Below, piece by piece: positions 25,547 through 34,051 of a stretch of DNA of 64,000 nucleotides (position 1 is the first letter of the stretch; the number at the start of each line of letters is the position of its first letter). Source of the DNA: SPDF01 sp963812085 (GTDB taxonomy: Bacteria > Gemmatimonadota > Gemmatimonadetes > Gemmatimonadales > GWC2-71-9). Location: contig CAWETL010000006.1 of the NCBI GenBank assembly GCA_963812085.1, forward strand, positions 446,937-510,936. Direction: 5' to 3'. The notes below the pieces were generated by a model. It saw only the letters and a program-made list of their open reading frames with translations. It was not told where the DNA came from and searched no databases. A program made the position numbers and the translations under genes.

Positions 25547-26630
25547 TCACGAGCCGTGTGCGGCGACGGACACCCGTATCGAGCCCACCGCACCATCCAC
25601 CAACCGTCCGACCACCGACGCGGCAGGCGTGGCTTCATGGCGGAGATCGGCGAGCAGTTGCGCCACCCGCTCCGGGGCAACGGCCAGCAGCAAGCCGCCC
25701 GAAGTCTGCGCGTCGGACAGGAGGATGCGGTCGCTTTCGGTGATCCCCATGCCGTAGTCAGTGGTCTCGACGGCCGCTTCGAGGTTGCGCGTGGTCCCGC
25801 CCGGCACCACCCCTTCGTCCGCCAACTGGCGCGCATGCTCCAGCACCGGCAGATTCTCCGTCCATACCTCTGCGGCCAGCGCGCTTCCCTGCAGGATGTT
25901 GCCGAGGTGGCCGAGGAGCCCGAACCCCGTGATGTCGGTGGCCGCACGCACGCCGGCGGCGCGGGCCGCCCGCGCGGCGCCGGCGTTCAGGGTGCGCATC
26001 ACGCGGATGGCCGCGGCCAGCTCCGGATCCGAGAGCCGGCCGCGCTTGAGCGCAGTGGTCAGGAGCCCAGTACCGAGTGGCTTGGTCAGCACCAGGATAT
26101 CTCCCGCGCGGCCGGCGGTGTTGGTCATGAGGTGATCGGGATGTGCCTCGCCGGTCACCGCCAGGCCGAACTTCGGTTCCGTGTCGTCGATCGTGTGCCC
26201 GCCGAGGAGCAGGCAGCCCGCCTCCTTAGCCACGTCGGCGGCGCCGGCCAGCACCTCGCCGAGCAGTTCGAACGGCAGCCCGGTACGGGGCCACGCCACC
26301 AGGTTGAGGGCAAAGAGTGGTGTGCCGCCCATGGCGTACACGTCGCTCAGGGCGTTGGCCGCGGCAATGGCGCCCCAGCTCCGCGCGTCGTCCACGATCG
26401 GCGTAAAGAAGTCCGTCGTGGCAATGAGCGCCCGGTCCGGCGACGATCAGGAACACCGCGGCGTCGTCGCGCGAGGCGGCGTCCACGAGTACCCGGGGGT
26501 CCTCGACGCTTGGCAGGTGGCGCAGGACCTGCGCCAGCTCGGCGGCGCCGAGCTTGCACGCTCAGCCGGCGCCGTGCGACAGCGTCGTGAGCCGAATCCG
26601 GGGCCGCTGGTCGGCCCGGCGCTCAGTCAT
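25547..26630 (-). CDS. selD: Selenide, water dikinase with in-frame UGA (selenocysteine), plus one-base frameshift
   Basis: SelD makes selenophosphate from selenide and ATP. The start is ATG at 26630 (MTERRADQRPRIRLTTLSHG). The catalytic position reads SHGAG-UGA-ACKLG, where homologues have Cys or Sec followed by a Lys, so UGA (26562-26564, codon 23) should encode selenocysteine. A hairpin follows at once. Further family motifs are DDAAVF, TTDFFTPIVDDARSWG, ANALSDVYAMGGTPLFALNL, GGHTIDDTEPKFGLAVTG, and GFGLLGHL. The frame breaks near 26441-26446. Dropping one base restores DDAAVFLISPDRALIATTDF and gives about 360 residues. The break is probably a consensus error. selA, selB and tRNA-Sec are not in the window. 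A nickel/cobalt transporter gene is divergent, 29 bp away. Confidence 0.88.
26536..26554 (-). promoter_or_regulatory. Candidate bacterial SECIS hairpin after the selD UGA
   Basis: Seven bases after the UGA, the message forms AGCTCGGC-GCC-GCCGAGCT, a perfect 8-bp stem. Bacterial SECIS elements sit directly downstream of the UGA within the coding sequence and bind SelB. Position and stability fit. The expected G and U in the loop are not obvious, so the exact loop is uncertain. Confidence 0.6.
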
Positions 26631-26659
26631 CCGTATGCTCCTGGAAAGGGAGATCCATC

Positions 26660-27403
26660 GTGAATCCAGTCGTGGTGCTCGGCACCGCGTTCCTCCTCGG
26701 CCTGGCGCACGCCATCGAGGTCGATCACATGATCGCCGTCACGGCGTTCGTCAGCACCCGCCCTGCGCTCCGCTCGGCCGCGGGCTTCGGGCTCCGCTGG
26801 GGACTGGGGCACTCGATCGCGGTGTTCGTTGCGGGCGGCATCCTGATCGCCACTGGGCTTCGCTGGCCGGAGAAATACGACGCGCTGGGCGAGGCGATGG
26901 TCGGTGTGCTCCTCGTGGCCGTGGGCGTCTGGGCCATGCTCCGCGCCCGCAAGTTACATCTCCACCCGCCGGAGGAACACGGGGACCACGCCCACCTGCA
27001 CGTGCACGGCGCCAAGTCGGCGGCGCACGCCCACGATCATCACGAGCACCCGCCGCACGCGCCGGTCCACCCGCCGGCGGGGCACCATCACCACGACCAC
27101 GATCATGCGCACGAAAAGCACGGCATCACGGTGGTGGGGCTGATGCACGGCCTGGCGGGGACCAGCGCCGTGGTGGCGCTGGTCCCGGTGACGATGATGG
27201 ATCGCTGGGTCGTGGGGCTGGGCTACCTGGTGGCGTTCGGCGCCGGGGTCATGCTGGCAATGACGGCGTACGCGCTGGTGGCCGCGGCCGCCTTTCAACG
27301 CGCGTCGGCGGGGTCGCTCCGCTGGGGGCGCGCGATCGGACGGTTCGCGGGGATGGGGAGCATTGCGGTGGGGCTGGTGTGGATCTGGAGGGCGGTGGGG
27401 TAG
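26660..27403 (+). CDS. NiCoT/UreH-type nickel or cobalt transporter with His-rich loop
   Basis: This 247-residue membrane protein begins with LLGLAHAIEVDHMIAVTAF, the H-x4-D-H type signature of nickel/cobalt permeases. It has about six transmembrane segments. Between the third and fourth lies a 70-residue loop with more than 20 histidines (HLHVHGAKSAAHAHDHHEH, then GHHHHDHDHAHEKHG), typical of metal-sensing or storage loops. After it, VVGLMHGLAGTSAVVALVPV repeats the GLxHGLxGT pattern. The GTG at 26660 has GGGAG about 9 nt before it. It is divergent from selD. Nickel or cobalt uptake or export is likely. Direction cannot be decided. Confidence 0.85.
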   Translation: MNPVVVLGTAFLLGLAHAIEVDHMIAVTAFVSTRPALRSAAGFGLRWGLGHSIAVFVAGGILIATGLRWPEKYDALGEAMVGVLLVAVGVWAMLRARKLHLHPPEEHGDHAHLHVHGAKSAAHAHDHHEHPPHAPVHPPAGHHHHDHDHAHEKHGITVVGLMHGLAGTSAVVALVPVTMMDRWVVGLGYLVAFGAGVMLAMTAYALVAAAAFQRASAGSLRWGRAIGRFAGMGSIAVGLVWIWRAVG

Positions 27404-27406
27404 TGG

Positions 27407-28306
27407 TCAGCCGCTTCCCATGGCCATCACCAGCGCCCTCAACCCGATCAATGCCCGCTCCTCCTGCGCCGTCGGCCCGAAGGAGCCGTCCTTACGCTGT
27501 AAGGCCAGCAGCGCCGGCCCCGCGCGCGTAATCGCCTTCTTTGCCGCCGGTGTGTTGGCCACGAGCAGCGACTCCAGCGTGTGGAACAGGTCGGCGTTCG
27601 GCCAGGTGCCGTCGTCCTGCTGGTTCTCGGCGATGAACGCCGCCGTCTTGATGGTGGCGCCACGGTGCACCGGCGGTGCGATCGCGAGCGGGTGGAGTGC
27701 CGCCACCACCATGTCGGGCGCGTAGTATCCGCTCCAGTCGGTCCACACGTCGGCCAGGAGCGCCAGGCTCGTCAGGTGCTGCTTGACGCTGCTGCGCGAT
27801 GCCAGCCCCGCCCGCAACACCGCCCGGAGCGCCAGGCAGCTCACCGCGAAGCGCGCCGCCGCCTCCGCCCGAAAGGTCTTGCCGCAGGGCACCGTGATCG
27901 GCGCCACCCGCTCGGTGGCCGGCGCCGGCGCGAAGAACCCCGCCAGGTAGTGGTCGCACGCCTTCTGTTCGTGCCGCGCCGGATGACACCCCTCGCCGAA
28001 CGCCCCCGGCTTGCCCGCCAGCGCGAGCACCCAGGTGAGCATCCGCGCCGTGCCCTTTTCCTGCGCCGAATGCCCCAGCTCCATCAACTCGATGGCTCGC
28101 CAGATGGTCGGCACCACGGCGCCACCCACGCTCCCGTCGGGTCGGTGCCCCGCCACCAGCGTTGCGATCACGGCCTCCCGAGCCGCGGTGTCGCCGGGCG
28201 CCGGCCGGCCGAGCGCCTCGCGCGCGAGGATTGCCTGGCGGGATTGTCGCGGCGCGAAATAGGCCTCGACCCGCTCGATGGCAGCGGTCGCTGGGTGGTT
28301 CTTCAC
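27407..28306 (-). CDS. Terpenoid-cyclase-like alpha/alpha toroid protein
   Basis: This 299-residue, mostly helical protein has repeated QW-like and prenyltransferase-type segments such as HRPDGSVGGAVVPTIWRAIE, AENQQDDGTWPNADLFHTLE, and LLALQRKDGSFGPTAQEERA. These are typical of the six-hairpin/toroid superfamily. It lacks the DxDD motif of squalene-hopene cyclase. A cluster with Cys and His (GEGCHPARHEQKACDHYLAG) may bind metal. The GTG at 28306 overlaps the stop of the upstream membrane gene (GTGA). Enzymatic function is unknown, and it could be a binding or squalene-cyclase-related domain. Confidence 0.7.
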   Translation of the reverse strand: MKNHPATAAIERVEAYFAPRQSRQAILAREALGRPAPGDTAAREAVIATLVAGHRPDGSVGGAVVPTIWRAIELMELGHSAQEKGTARMLTWVLALAGKPGAFGEGCHPARHEQKACDHYLAGFFAPAPATERVAPITVPCGKTFRAEAAARFAVSCLALRAVLRAGLASRSSVKQHLTSLALLADVWTDWSGYYAPDMVVAALHPLAIAPPVHRGATIKTAAFIAENQQDDGTWPNADLFHTLESLLVANTPAAKKAITRAGPALLALQRKDGSFGPTAQEERALIGLRALVMAMGSG

Positions 28307-28668
28307 GTCAGGAGTTGCGAGAGCAGCCCGCCCGCCGCCGCGCCGCGGATGCCGCCCAGCAGCACATGCACCAGCGGGGGAAATGGGGTCTCGTCCATGT
28401 CGGCCACGCGCATCCAGGCGGCCCACTCGACAAGCAGCCCGATGAGGCCGAAGAGCAACCACCACCCGCCATGGCCGAGGCTCGCGAACCAGAGCCCGGC
28501 AATCAGCGCGAACAGCAGCGCCTCGATGAAGTAGGCGCCCGGCGCTCGGCGAAGAAATTTCCGCCCGGGCTCGCGCGCGCCGCCGGCCAGGCGCGCTTCC
28601 ACCGCCTCCCACGCGAGGAAGAACACCCACGTGGCCATCCAGCCGAGGACGAGGCGGGCGAGTGCCAT
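28303..28668 (-). CDS. Small membrane protein of unknown function
   Basis: This 121-residue protein has four predicted membrane segments (about residues 3-24, 46-66, 68-86 and 99-119). The loop AAWMRVADMDETPFPPLVHV carries acidic residues. It lies 6 nt after the amidohydrolase gene and overlaps the toroid protein gene by GTGA, so the three form an operon. No family is recognised. Confidence 0.6.
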   Translation of the reverse strand: MALARLVLGWMATWVFFLAWEAVEARLAGGAREPGRKFLRRAPGAYFIEALLFALIAGLWFASLGHGGWWLLFGLIGLLVEWAAWMRVADMDETPFPPLVHVLLGGIRGAAAGGLLSQLLT

Positions 28669-28674
28669 GCGCGG

Positions 28675-30039
28675 TTACCAGTGAGCGCGGATCGAGTCCG
28701 CCAGATAGAGTTGCCCGCGCACCATCACGCGGGTAATCGCGCGGGTGTTGGTGATGTCGGCCAGCGGGTCGCGGGAGAGCACCACGAGGTCGGCGCCCTT
28801 GCCCGGCGCGATCACGCCGAGGGAGTCGGCGCCGAGCAGCGCCGCCGCGTCCACGGTGGCGGCGCGGAGCGCCTCGGCCGGGGTGAGCCCCGCGCCGACC
28901 AGGAGTTCCAGCTCGGTGTGCTCGCTCGCGCCCGGCACCAGCATCTGGCCCACGGCGTCGGTGCCCGTCACCACCCGCCCGCCCGCCTGCCTGAAGGCGC
29001 GGACGAACAGGTCCTGGTTGGCCCGGCCGCGGCGGAAGGCGTCGAAATCCGCCGTCGTCCATCCCGCGCGCTGCACCATCCCGGGAATGTCCCAGGCGGC
29101 CAGTTCCTGGCGCGGCACGGCGCGCAGGTCGGGATTCTGGGCCAGCGTGGAATCGTCGAGCCGGCTCAGCACTTCGTGCAGCACCAGCGTCGGGACCATC
29201 GTGACGTGGGTCTCCGCGAGCTTTCCTGCCAGCCTGGTCAACGACGTCGAGTCCAGTCGCATCCAGCTGGTTTCGAACGCCGTCCAGCCCTCGAAGTACC
29301 CCCGCGTGTGCGCCGCGAAGAGCGAATCCGGGATTCCGGCCGCCTCCGGCACGCCGCTCAGGTGCTCGATCGAGGCCACGCCCATCGTGCTGGCGGTGAG
29401 CGCATCGGTGAGCCCCAGGTGCGCGGCCACCGGGAGGTGAAACGTCTCGGCCTCGTCGATGATGGCCTCGAGCAGCCCCGGGGTGATGCGGGTGTACACC
29501 TTGATCAGGTGCGCACCGGCCACGGAGAGCCGGTCCACCGCCTGCCGGGCCTCGCGCGTCGTGTTGACGACCGTCGCGTTGGCGTAGTGCGGGGGCGCCC
29601 CGTCGAGCATGGCCCCCGCGGCATAGATCCGCGGGCTGATCATCGCGCCCAGGTCGGCCGCGGTGGCCATGGCGAAGACGCTGTCCTGCGTGTTGTGCAC
29701 GTCGCGGACGGTGGTCACCCCGTAGGCCACGTAACGCTTCAGCGCCCAGCGCGTGGTGTGCGCATGGGCGTCGATCAGCCCCGGGATGATCCAGCTGCCG
29801 GCCACGTTCACCTCGATGGTCCCGCGCGGCAGCGGTACGTCCTCGCGCGCGCCCACCGCCTCGATGGTCCGCCCGCGCACCAGCACCACCCCGTCGTGGA
29901 GCGGCCGGCCGCCCTGCCCGTCGAGAATGGTGGCTCCGATCAGCGCGATCGGGCGCGGCCCCTTCTCGGCGCAGCCGCCGAGCAGCGCCAGCGTGAGGGC
30001 CGCGGCCGCCACCGAGATGATCTTCGTGCGAGCGGACAT
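28675..30039 (-). CDS. Secreted/lipoprotein amidohydrolase (imidazolonepropionase/prolidase-like)
   Basis: The protein starts with a lipobox signal (AAAALTLALLGGCAEKG). The metallo-dependent hydrolase barrel then shows IIPGLIDAHAHTT (HxH), LIKVYTR (Lys), LPVAAHLGL and ASIEHLSGV (His ligands), and RVVTGTDAVGQ (Asp). It ends with PGKGADLVVLSRDPLADI. Such exported amidohydrolases often cleave dipeptides or cyclic amides. The ATG at 30039 puts the signal at the N-terminus. An upstream terminator (30069-30094) separates it from the Lys-rich protein gene. Downstream genes are closely spaced. Confidence 0.85.
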   Translation of the reverse strand: MSARTKIISVAAAALTLALLGGCAEKGPRPIALIGATILDGQGGRPLHDGVVLVRGRTIEAVGAREDVPLPRGTIEVNVAGSWIIPGLIDAHAHTTRWALKRYVAYGVTTVRDVHNTQDSVFAMATAADLGAMISPRIYAAGAMLDGAPPHYANATVVNTTREARQAVDRLSVAGAHLIKVYTRITPGLLEAIIDEAETFHLPVAAHLGLTDALTASTMGVASIEHLSGVPEAAGIPDSLFAAHTRGYFEGWTAFETSWMRLDSTSLTRLAGKLAETHVTMVPTLVLHEVLSRLDDSTLAQNPDLRAVPRQELAAWDIPGMVQRAGWTTADFDAFRRGRANQDLFVRAFRQAGGRVVTGTDAVGQMLVPGASEHTELELLVGAGLTPAEALRAATVDAAALLGADSLGVIAPGKGADLVVLSRDPLADITNTRAITRVMVRGQLYLADSIRAHW

Positions 30040-30068
30040 GTGCCTCTGGGGTGGGGAGGGGACGGTGG

Positions 30069-30094
30069 AAAAGCGCCCCGGGGGTCCGGGGCGC
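30069..30094 (-). terminator. Rho-independent terminator after the Lys/Ala-rich protein gene
   Basis: On the minus strand GCGCCCCGG-ACC-CCGGGGCGC is followed by TTTTCC. It lies 11 nt after the stop at 30105. Confidence 0.8.
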
Positions 30095-30104
30095 CTGAGG
30101 TAAG

Positions 30105-30476
30105 CTACTTCCCTCTCTTCTTTGCGGCCTTCTTCCTGGCCGGCGCCTTCTTCTTCGCCGCCTTCTTCACGGTCTTTTTCTTGGCGGCCTTCTTCACGGT
30201 CTTCTTCTTGGCGGCCTTCTTCCTGGCCGGCGCCTTCTTTTTCGCCGCCTTCTTCACGGCCTTCTTCCTGGCGGGCGCCTTCTTCTTGGCGGCCTTCTTT
30301 GCCGCCTTCTTCTTGGCTGGCTGCTTCGCCGCCTTCTTCTTCGCCGGCGCCGGCGCGGCTACCGCCGGGGGCGCTGGCGGGGGCGCCGGCGGTGGCGGCG
30401 TGGGGACGCGTGCGGGTGACATCGGCATCGGATCCATCCACCCTGAGCCGGACCAGCCCATCTCCAGATCGGTCAT
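30105..30476 (-). CDS. Lys/Ala-rich histone H1-like (AlgP-type) protein with Pro-rich N-terminus
   Basis: This 123-residue protein has an N-terminal 25 residues that are acidic/Met-rich (TDLEMGWSGSGWMDPMPM), then a Pro/Ala linker (PTPPPPAPPPAPPAVAAPAP). About 75 residues of repeats of the KKKAPARKKAAKK type follow, ending KKRGK. Such tails bind DNA non-specifically and compact the nucleoid, as in eukaryotic H1 and bacterial AlgP/HctB-like proteins. GGAGG lies 8 nt before the ATG at 30476, deciding the start. The repeats are also tandem at the DNA level, so copy number is prone to change or to assembly error. Confidence 0.8.
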   Translation of the reverse strand: MTDLEMGWSGSGWMDPMPMSPARVPTPPPPAPPPAPPAVAAPAPAKKKAAKQPAKKKAAKKAAKKKAPARKKAVKKAAKKKAPARKKAAKKKTVKKAAKKKTVKKAAKKKAPARKKAAKKRGK

Positions 30477-30770
30477 CGTTGCTTCCTCCGCCTGCTGGTG
30501 CGACGCCCCCCGTCGCCGGACCGCGCCACAGGCGCGGGCGTTCAATCTTCCCTGAATAACTTGCATGGCTGCGGGGGGAGTGCAAGCGCCGAGAAGCCGA
30601 CGGGGCCGTTTGGCCGCGGGGCAGCGGGGCAGGCCGTTTCCGGCTGCGTGTCGCGGCATTGATCTAACACCTTATTGGGCAATCGTTTACAGCGAGATCA
30701 GAGACGCCGGTCCCCCGCCGGCTGGCCCCACTCCTCGACAACGCCCCGGCCTCGCCTTTACTTTGCCCCG
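30477..30770. other. Divergent promoter region
   Basis: This 294-bp region lies between the Lys/Ala-rich gene (minus) and the surface protein gene (plus). It must carry both promoters. A relatively AT-rich stretch around 30660-30700 (TTGATCTAACACCTTATTGG) is the best candidate zone. No gene or repeat was seen. Confidence 0.5.
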
Positions 30771-33011
30771 GTGATCGAGTGCCGCCTGAGCGTCCTGCCC
30801 CTTCTCGCCTCCATCCTCTTCCTGCCGCCCACCCTGCTCCGGGGCCAGGCGGCGACGGAAGTGCAGGTCACACCGACGCAGTTGCAGTTGAAGGTCGCCG
30901 AGCGCGAGCGGCTTTTCCTGAGCGCGTACGACGCCGACGGCAATCTCCTCTCCAACGCCACTTTTGCATTCGCCGTTGCGCAGGGCACCGTCGCGCGCGT
31001 GGAGCCGGACGGCACGGTGATCGCGCTGGCGCCGGGCTCCACGAGCGTCGAGGTGCGCTCGGGCACCGGCCACGCCACGGTGACCGTCACCGTCACCGGC
31101 CCAGCGCCCACCGTGACTCGTGCACCTCCGCCGGCGCAACGTCCCGCACCGCCGGAGCCCGAGGCCGCGCCGGTGTTGCCCGCCGGCGCCCGGCTGGTGC
31201 CGACTCCGGACTCGCTGCGGCTCCTCCCGCTCGAGAGTGGCACACTGTCGGTGGCCCTCCTCGGCTCCGACGGCTCGGGGCTCGGCCGCGTCCACGTGAC
31301 GTGGACGGCGCAACCGGCCGGCCTCGCCTCCGTGAACGATTCGGGGCAGGTGACCGGACTCCAGCCGGGAGCGGGCCGACTCGTGGCTCGCGGACCAGGA
31401 GGCCTCACTGCGACGGTTCCAGTCGTCGTGACTGCCGACTCGGTGGCGGTGGCTCCCGACCATTTGCTTCTCCCGCCGGACGCGATCGACACGGTGCAGG
31501 CGACCGTGCCCGCGCAGAATGGGCGGGCACTCACTACCGGACTGGCGTGGCGCAGCACCGACCCGGCTGTTGTCCGGGTTACCGATGAAGGTGCCGTGCT
31601 TGCGGTCGCGCCGGGCCAGGCGTACGTGCTGGTGAGCGGCTACGGCCAGCAGCGCAGCGTGCGAGTGACCGTTCACCCTCGCCCAGCCCGGCTCCGACTC
31701 GTCCCCGCACCGGGCACACCTGTGCGGTTGACCATTCAGTCCGCCATCACGGTCGAACTCCAGGCCTTCGCCGCCGATTCCGCGCCCATCGCCGATCTCG
31801 ACTACCGCTGGCACGTTGCCGACACCACCGTCGCCACCTTCGATCCCGCGGCCCGGCGGCTCCTCGCCCGCGGAATCGGACGGACCACCCTGACCATGTC
31901 GGTCCGCGGATTCGACCCCTTCGTCTGGGAAGTCGAGGTGGTCGCCGGCGCGCTGAGCCTCAAGCCCCTCCGCCTCCGATTGGCGCCCGGCGCGCGTGAC
32001 ACCCTCCGCGCCACCATGCTCGACGCCGAAAGCCAGCCGATCGGCCTCGCCACCGGCCTGGCGTACAGTTCGGATCGGCCGGACATCGTCAGCGTCGATC
32101 CGTCGGGCGTGGTCACGGCGGCTAGCATCGGGACCGCCGTCGTCACGGCGCGCACCACCTGGGGCACCACGGCGGAGGCGCGGGTCTTCGTGACCCAGGG
32201 GCTCCTGCTGAGCGTCCGGCGGGGCGCAGGTGCCGCGCTGGTCACGCTCCCGGGCGACGGCAGCGGCGCGCCCCGGCCACTCCTGGCCGACGGGGCGATG
32301 AACCTGCAGGCAAAGTGGTCTCCCGACGGCACCCGCGTCGCGTTTACCGGCGTGCAGGCCGGCAACATCGATATCTACGTGATGGATGCCGACGGTCAGC
32401 ACCTGACCCGGCTCACCGACGCGCCCGAAGCGGACCAGGAACCGGCGTGGTCCCCGGATGGGGGCACCATCGCCTTTACCTCGCTCCGCGGTGGCACTTC
32501 CCAGATCTGGGCGATGAACGCCGACGGCACCGGGCTCAGGCAGCTGACCACCGGGCTCGGCGTGAATTCCGCGCCGGCGTTCAGTCCCGACGGGCGCCTC
32601 ATCGCGTTCATCTCCACGCGTGACGGCAACGCCGACCTCTTCGAGATGGGCGCCGAAGGCGATGCGCCCCGTGCGCTCACCCGGACCGCGGAGCCGGAGA
32701 GCGCCCCCGCCTACTTCCCCAACGGCGACGTCGCCGTGGTGGTGAGCCGGACCGGACGGAGCGACATCCTCCGGCTGCGGGCCGGCGACGGACAGCGGAT
32801 CATGCTGCAGTCCGTGCCCGGACGCGTCACCGCGATCGCGATCTCTCGCGACGGCGCCACGCTGGCCTATGCCCTCTCGCAGCCGGCGGCGGACAAGAAC
32901 GCGCCTCCCATCGTGTCGTTCTACCTGAAGAGCCTCGCTCCCGACCTGCCCCCCGCAGCGGTAAAGACCGACGGCGAGGTGCTCTCGGCCTCGTTCCAGG
33001 CCGGACGGTGA
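30771..33011 (+). CDS. BIG2/Ig-like and TolB-like beta-propeller surface protein
   Basis: This 746-residue exported protein has a signal peptide (LSVLPLLASILFLPPTLLRG) followed by several bacterial Ig-like (BIG2) domains with repeated motifs such as RVEPDGTVIALAPGSTSVEV, ASVNDSGQVTGLQPGAGRLV and VSVDPSGVVTAASIGTAVVT. From about residue 480 it changes to TolB/WD40-like PD40 repeats (MNLQAKWSPDGTRVAFTG, DQEPAWSPDGGTIAFTSLRG, INSAPAF-type repeats). It may bind polysaccharide or other cell-envelope material. The GTG at 30771 gives a proper signal. Its stop overlaps the GTG of the dehydrogenase gene, an unusual coupling for unrelated functions. Confidence 0.82.
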   Translation: MIECRLSVLPLLASILFLPPTLLRGQAATEVQVTPTQLQLKVAERERLFLSAYDADGNLLSNATFAFAVAQGTVARVEPDGTVIALAPGSTSVEVRSGTGHATVTVTVTGPAPTVTRAPPPAQRPAPPEPEAAPVLPAGARLVPTPDSLRLLPLESGTLSVALLGSDGSGLGRVHVTWTAQPAGLASVNDSGQVTGLQPGAGRLVARGPGGLTATVPVVVTADSVAVAPDHLLLPPDAIDTVQATVPAQNGRALTTGLAWRSTDPAVVRVTDEGAVLAVAPGQAYVLVSGYGQQRSVRVTVHPRPARLRLVPAPGTPVRLTIQSAITVELQAFAADSAPIADLDYRWHVADTTVATFDPAARRLLARGIGRTTLTMSVRGFDPFVWEVEVVAGALSLKPLRLRLAPGARDTLRATMLDAESQPIGLATGLAYSSDRPDIVSVDPSGVVTAASIGTAVVTARTTWGTTAEARVFVTQGLLLSVRRGAGAALVTLPGDGSGAPRPLLADGAMNLQAKWSPDGTRVAFTGVQAGNIDIYVMDADGQHLTRLTDAPEADQEPAWSPDGGTIAFTSLRGGTSQIWAMNADGTGLRQLTTGLGVNSAPAFSPDGRLIAFISTRDGNADLFEMGAEGDAPRALTRTAEPESAPAYFPNGDVAVVVSRTGRSDILRLRAGDGQRIMLQSVPGRVTAIAISRDGATLAYALSQPAADKNAPPIVSFYLKSLAPDLPPAAVKTDGEVLSASFQAGR

Positions 33012-34051
33012 AAGCACTCGTCCTGACCGAACTCGGCGGTCCCGACCAACTGAAAATCGCCGAGGTGCCCGCCCCACGGCTCCAGCGCCCCGACGACGTG
33101 CTGGTGCGGGTGCACGCCGCCGGCATCAATCACCTGGACCTCTTCGTCCTGGGCGGGCTCCCGGGGATCACCTACAACTTCCCCCACATCGTCGGCTCCG
33201 ACGCGGCCGGCACCATCGCCGAGCTCGGCCCGGCGGCGGCCGCCGCGGGATGGGCCGTCGGCGACCGGGTGATGATGAACCCAGGCATCGGCTGCAACGA
33301 GTGCGAATACTGCGCGGCCGACCACCAGCCGCTGTGTCCCCGGTACAGCCTCCTCGGCGAGCACCAGGCCGGCACCGCCGCGGAGTTCGTGGTGGTGCCC
33401 GCGAGGAACCTCGCCCGGGTACCGGAGCGGATGCGCTGGGCCGCCGCCGCGGCGTTCTCGCTCGTGACGCTCACGGCCTGGCGGATGCTGACGACCCGGG
33501 CCCGCCTGCGCGCCGGGGAGACGGTCCTCATCTGGGGCATCGGCGGCGGGGTGGCCCAGGCCTGCGTGCAGATCACCAAGCTCCTGGGCGGGACCTCGAT
33601 CGTGAGCAGTTCCTCCGACGCGAAGCTGGAACGGGCTCGCGCCCTCGGCGCTGATCACCTCGTGAACCACGTGCGAGAAGACATTCCCAAGACGGTCCGT
33701 GCCCTCACCGCGGGGCGGAACGCCGACGTGGTGGTCGATACGGTCGGCGAGGAAACGTGGGGCCGTTCGCTCCGCTCCCTCGGCCGCGGCGGCCGCCTGG
33801 TGACGTGCGGCGGCACCTCAGGCCCGCTGGTCACCACCGACGTCCGCAAGCTGTTCTGGTACCAGTGGGACATCCTGGGGAGCACGATGGGAGGCGACCG
33901 GGAGTACCAGGAAGTGGCCCGGCATGCGTTCGAAGGCCAGTTGTGGCCCGTGGTGGATTCGATCGTGCCACTCCAGGAGGGCCCGGCCGCCTTCCGCCGC
34001 ATGGAAATTGGCGCCCAGTTCGGCAAACTCGTGATCGAGGTGGCACCATGA
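33008..34051 (+). CDS. Zinc-type MDR alcohol dehydrogenase/quinone oxidoreductase
   Basis: This 347-residue medium-chain dehydrogenase has INHLDLFVLGGLPG and FPHIVGSDAAGTIAEL in the catalytic domain. The structural zinc loop has four cysteines (CNECEYCAADHQPLC). The nucleotide-binding motif is WGIGGGVAQACVQITK. The catalytic zinc Cys/His set is incomplete, which is common in quinone-oxidoreductase-like members. It likely reduces an enone or oxidises an alcohol with NAD(P)H. It starts with GTG overlapping the previous stop and overlaps the next gene by ATGA. The preceding large surface protein and this enzyme are therefore in one message. Confidence 0.88.
   Translation: MKALVLTELGGPDQLKIAEVPAPRLQRPDDVLVRVHAAGINHLDLFVLGGLPGITYNFPHIVGSDAAGTIAELGPAAAAAGWAVGDRVMMNPGIGCNECEYCAADHQPLCPRYSLLGEHQAGTAAEFVVVPARNLARVPERMRWAAAAAFSLVTLTAWRMLTTRARLRAGETVLIWGIGGGVAQACVQITKLLGGTSIVSSSSDAKLERARALGADHLVNHVREDIPKTVRALTAGRNADVVVDTVGEETWGRSLRSLGRGGRLVTCGGTSGPLVTTDVRKLFWYQWDILGSTMGGDREYQEVARHAFEGQLWPVVDSIVPLQEGPAAFRRMEIGAQFGKLVIEVAP

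Noticed and set aside
26562..26564. UGA in selD read as a nonsense mutation
   Set aside because: It falls exactly on the residue that is Cys or Sec in the family, and a hairpin follows, so selenocysteine is more likely.
28162..30555. Long plus-strand frame with repeated Phe/Ala stretch
   Set aside because: It lies opposite the amidohydrolase and the Lys/Ala-rich gene. The Phe/Ala repeats are the reverse complement of the Lys codons.
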